A stretch of DNA of 64,000 bases, from assembly GCF_029227915.1 (NCBI RefSeq), contig NC_079884.1, forward strand, positions 2,668,001 through 2,732,000, given 5' to 3'. A program made the translations under genes and the position numbers. Source of the DNA: Hydractinia symbiolongicarpus. Its lineage: Eukaryota; Cnidaria; Hydrozoa; Anthoathecata; Hydractiniidae. This document shows, piece by piece, positions 61,501 to 64,000 of this stretch (positions within the stretch are counted from its first letter, which is position 1; the number at the start of each line of letters is the position of its first letter). Under the pieces are notes generated by a model. The model had not been told where the DNA came from, did no database searches, and saw only the letters and a list, made by a program, of their open reading frames with translations.

Positions 61501-64000
61501 CGGTGGCAATCCGTTTGAGTTACAACGGTTGCGTCACACATTCGTACCAACATGTATTTAGTGATTTTTTTCCGATATTACTAAGTTGTATCGCTTCCAA
61601 CAGTGAAACGATTGACTGTAGGACTTATTGATCTGATTTTGGACTTTGACGTTATAAATGTTATAAGTGAGACAATTGGACTGCAAGAAATAACATTCTT
61701 CTTAGTTTGACATGATTGTGGGAACTCAGCGATTACACTGGGCGCTGTGGTAACGCTTTATTTAAAAATTATGATAGATAAATCATTTTTTACTGTGGGA
61801 CCAATCCTAGCCGTTATCTCGCGCTGAAGAAGTAGAGACAGTTTCAAAAGCTACAATTCATTGATTTTCTAAAGGTGTCAATCCGTTTGAGTTACAACGG
61901 TTGCGTTACACATTCGTACAAACATGTATTTAGTGATTTTTTTCCAATATTACTAAGTTGTATCGCTTTCAACAGTGAAACGATTGACTGTGGGACCTAA
62001 TTGAACTGATTTTGGACTTCGACCTTATAAATGTGATAAATGAGTCATTTTGACTACAAGAAATAACATTCTTCTTAATTTGACATGATTGTGGGAACTC
62101 AACGGTTGCACAGGACCCTGTGGTAGCGATTCATTTAAAAATTTAGTTAAATAAGTCATTTTTACTCTGGGACCAATCCTAGCCGTTAGCGCGCGCTAAA
62201 GATATGGAGACAGTTTCAAAAACTCCATTTCATTGACTTTCTAACGGTGTCAATCCGTTTGAGTTACAACGGTTCCGTCACACACTCGTACCAACATGTA
62301 TTTAGTGATTTTTTTCGGATATTCCCAAGTTGTATCGCTTACAACAGTCAAACGAATGACTGTGGGACTTAATTGTACCGATTTTGGACTTTGACTTTAT
62401 AAATGTGATAAATGAGTCATTTTGACAACAAGAAATAACATTCTTCTTAATTTGACATGATTGTGGGAACTCAGCGCTTGCACAGGACCCTGTGGTAGTG
62501 ATTCATTTAAAAATTTAGATAAATAAGTCATTTTTACTGTGGGACCAATCCTAGCCGTTAGCGCGCGCTGAAGATATAGAGACAGTTTCAAAAACTCCAT
62601 TTCATTGACTTTCAACGGTGTCAATCCGTTTGAGTTACAATGGTTGCGTCACACATTCGTACCAACATGTATTTAGTGATTCTTTCCCGATATTACTAAG
62701 TTGGATCGCTTTCAACAGTGAAACGACTGACTGTGGGACTTAATTGAACTGATTTTGAACTTTGACCTTATAAATGTGATAAATGAGTCATTTTGACTAC
62801 AAGAAATAACATTCCTCTTAATTTGACATGATTGCTGTAACTTAGCGATTACACTAGGCGCTGTGGTAACGCTTTATTTAAAAATTAAGATAAATAAGTC
62901 ATTTTTTACTGTGGAACCAATCCTTGCCGTTATCGCGCACTGAAGAAGTCGAGACAGTTTCAAAAACTACATTTCATTGATTTTCTAACGGTGTCAATCC
63001 GTTTAAGTTACAACGGTTGCGTCACATATTCGTACCAACACGTATTTAGTCATTTTCTTCCGATATTACTAAGTTGCATCGCTTTTAACAGTGAAACGAT
63101 TGACTGTGGGACTTAATTGAGCTGATTTTGGACTTTGACCTTATAAATGTTATAAGTAAGACAATTGGACTCCAAGAAATAACATTCTTCTTAATTTGAC
63201 ATGATTGTGGAAACTCAACGGTTGCACAGGACCCTGTGGTAGCGATTCATTTAAAAATTTAGATGAATAAGTCATTTTTACTGTGGGACCAATCCTACCC
63301 GTTAGCGCGCGCTGAAGATATAGAAAGAGTTTCAGAACTCCATTTCATTGACTTTCTAACGGTGTCAATCCGTTTTAGTTACAACAGTTGCGTCACACAT
63401 TCGTACCAACATGTATTTAGTGATTTTTTTCGGATATTCCTAAGTTGTATCGCTTTCAACAGTAAAACGATTGACTGTGGGACTTAATTGAACTGATTTT
63501 GGACTTTGACCTTATAAATGTAATAAATGAGTCATTTTGACTACAAGAAATAACATTCCTCTTAATTTGACATGATTGCTGTAACTTAGCGATTACACTA
63601 GGCGCTGTGGTAACGCTTTATTTAAAAATTAAGATAAATAAGTCATTTTTTACTATGTGGACCAATCCTAGCCGTTATCGCGCGCTGAAGAAGTAGAGAC
63701 AGTTTCAAAAACTCCATTTCATTGACTTTCAACGGTGTCAATCCGTTTGAGTTACAATGGTTGCGTCACACATTCGTACCAACATGTATTTAGTGATTCT
63801 TTCCCGATATTACTAATTTGGATCGCTTTCAACAGTGAAACGATTGACTGTGGGACTTAATTGAACTGATTTTGAACTTTGACCTTATAAATGTGATAAA
63901 TGAGACATTTTGACTACAAGAAATAACATTCCTCTTAAATTGACATGATTGCTGTAACTTAGCGATTACACTAGGCGCTGTGGTAACGCTTTATTTAAAA

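Larger units (their letters stand above)
1..64000 (+). repeat. Satellite DNA array, ~373-bp monomer, ~173 head-to-tail copies
   Basis: The anchor CGTACCAACATG (or a one- or two-base variant) recurs at 181, 554, 927, 1300, 1673, 2046, 2418, 2791 and onward to 63402 and 63775, usually 371-375 bp apart. I located about 172 anchors plus two monomers that lost the anchor. All copies have the same orientation and no unrelated sequence separates them. The monomer is about 36% G+C, with AT-rich tracts such as TTTATTTAAAAATTTAG and GC-richer segments around AGCGCGCGCT and GCGCTGTGGTAGCGC. Neighbouring monomers differ visibly, while copies separated by a HOR period are nearly identical. This is the standard architecture of a eukaryotic centromeric or heterochromatic satellite. 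The array continues past both edges. I do not recognise the family by name. Confidence 0.98.
57541..64000 (+). repeat. Interleaved pentamer (1862 bp) and hexamer (2234 bp) HOR
   Basis: Anchors 58562, 58937, 59308, 59681 and 60053 recur 1862 bp later at 60424, 60799, 61170, 61543 and 61915. Anchors 57819 and 58190 recur at 62287 and 62658 (4468 bp, twice 2234), and 60424 recurs at 62658. Monomers 57929-58300 and 58301-58672 are a near-identical adjacent pair (372 bp), and this extra copy accounts for the difference between the two periods. Markers are CTTACAACAGT, TTGTACCGATTTTGG, CTTTCAACGGTG and GAGTTACAATGG. The window ends inside this block. Confidence 0.9.

Noticed and set aside
1-64000. 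CRISPR-like regular spacing of a conserved block
   Set aside because: The intervals are 373 bp and the material between conserved blocks is itself repeated, unlike 25-60 bp unique spacers.

Overview
The window is satellite DNA from end to end. An AT-rich monomer of about 373 bp (roughly 36% G+C on a hand-built consensus) repeats head to tail about 173 times, always in the same orientation. Both window edges fall inside a monomer, so the array extends beyond the window on both sides. I found no gene, tRNA, rRNA, CRISPR array, transposon or unrelated insertion. The only open reading frames are short (106 codons at most), recur once per repeat unit and are by-products of the repeat. A long array with higher-order repeats (HORs) is typical of eukaryotic centromeric or other constitutive heterochromatin. 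The species cannot be named from the sequence. CpG is not depleted in the monomer, which argues against a heavily CpG-methylated genome such as a vertebrate or most plants and fits an invertebrate better. That is inference.

I tracked the monomers by a nearly invariant anchor, CGTACCAACATG. The spacing is 371-375 bp in most of the array. Exceptions are ten 337-bp monomers (36-bp internal deletion), two 261-bp monomers, a few of 359 bp, one of 368 bp, expanded ones of 382, 403 and 404 bp, one 224-bp deletion, and two monomers that have lost the anchor through a 43-bp deletion.

Layout: 0.4-4 kb, trimeric (1116 bp) and pentameric (1864 bp) repeats; 5.65-7.86 kb, a duplicated trimer (1118 bp); 7.9-10.3 kb, diverged monomers without clear local order; 10.3-12.6 kb, a shortened trimer (993/1008 bp); 12.7-16.3 kb, a seven-monomer spacing (2593 bp); 17.3-18.2 kb, a block matching the left end of the window; 18.2-23.4 kb, a trimeric HOR (1116 bp, about 4.7 copies); 25.7-30.3 kb, a seven-monomer duplication (2607 bp); 29-34.6 kb, a tetrameric HOR (1492 bp) that reduces to a dimer (746 bp, three copies) at 37.0-39.2 kb; 43.2-49.0 kb, a 2934-bp block present twice; 52.5-55.4 kb, a 1419-bp tandem duplication; 56.0-57.2 kb, a 746-bp dimer repeat; 57.5-64 kb, interleaved 1862-bp and 2234-bp repeats.

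The picture is one satellite family repeatedly re-amplified in local patches with different multiplicities, consistent with unequal exchange or replication-based copying. Within the monomer, the conserved elements are a block of about 40 bp containing TTCGTACCAACATG, a short stem-loop-capable dyad (GCGCT-GTGGT-AGCGC), a GC palindrome (AGCGCGCGCT) and two internal short repeats suggesting that the 373-bp unit itself arose from smaller duplications. All identities quoted are by-eye comparisons, not computed alignments.
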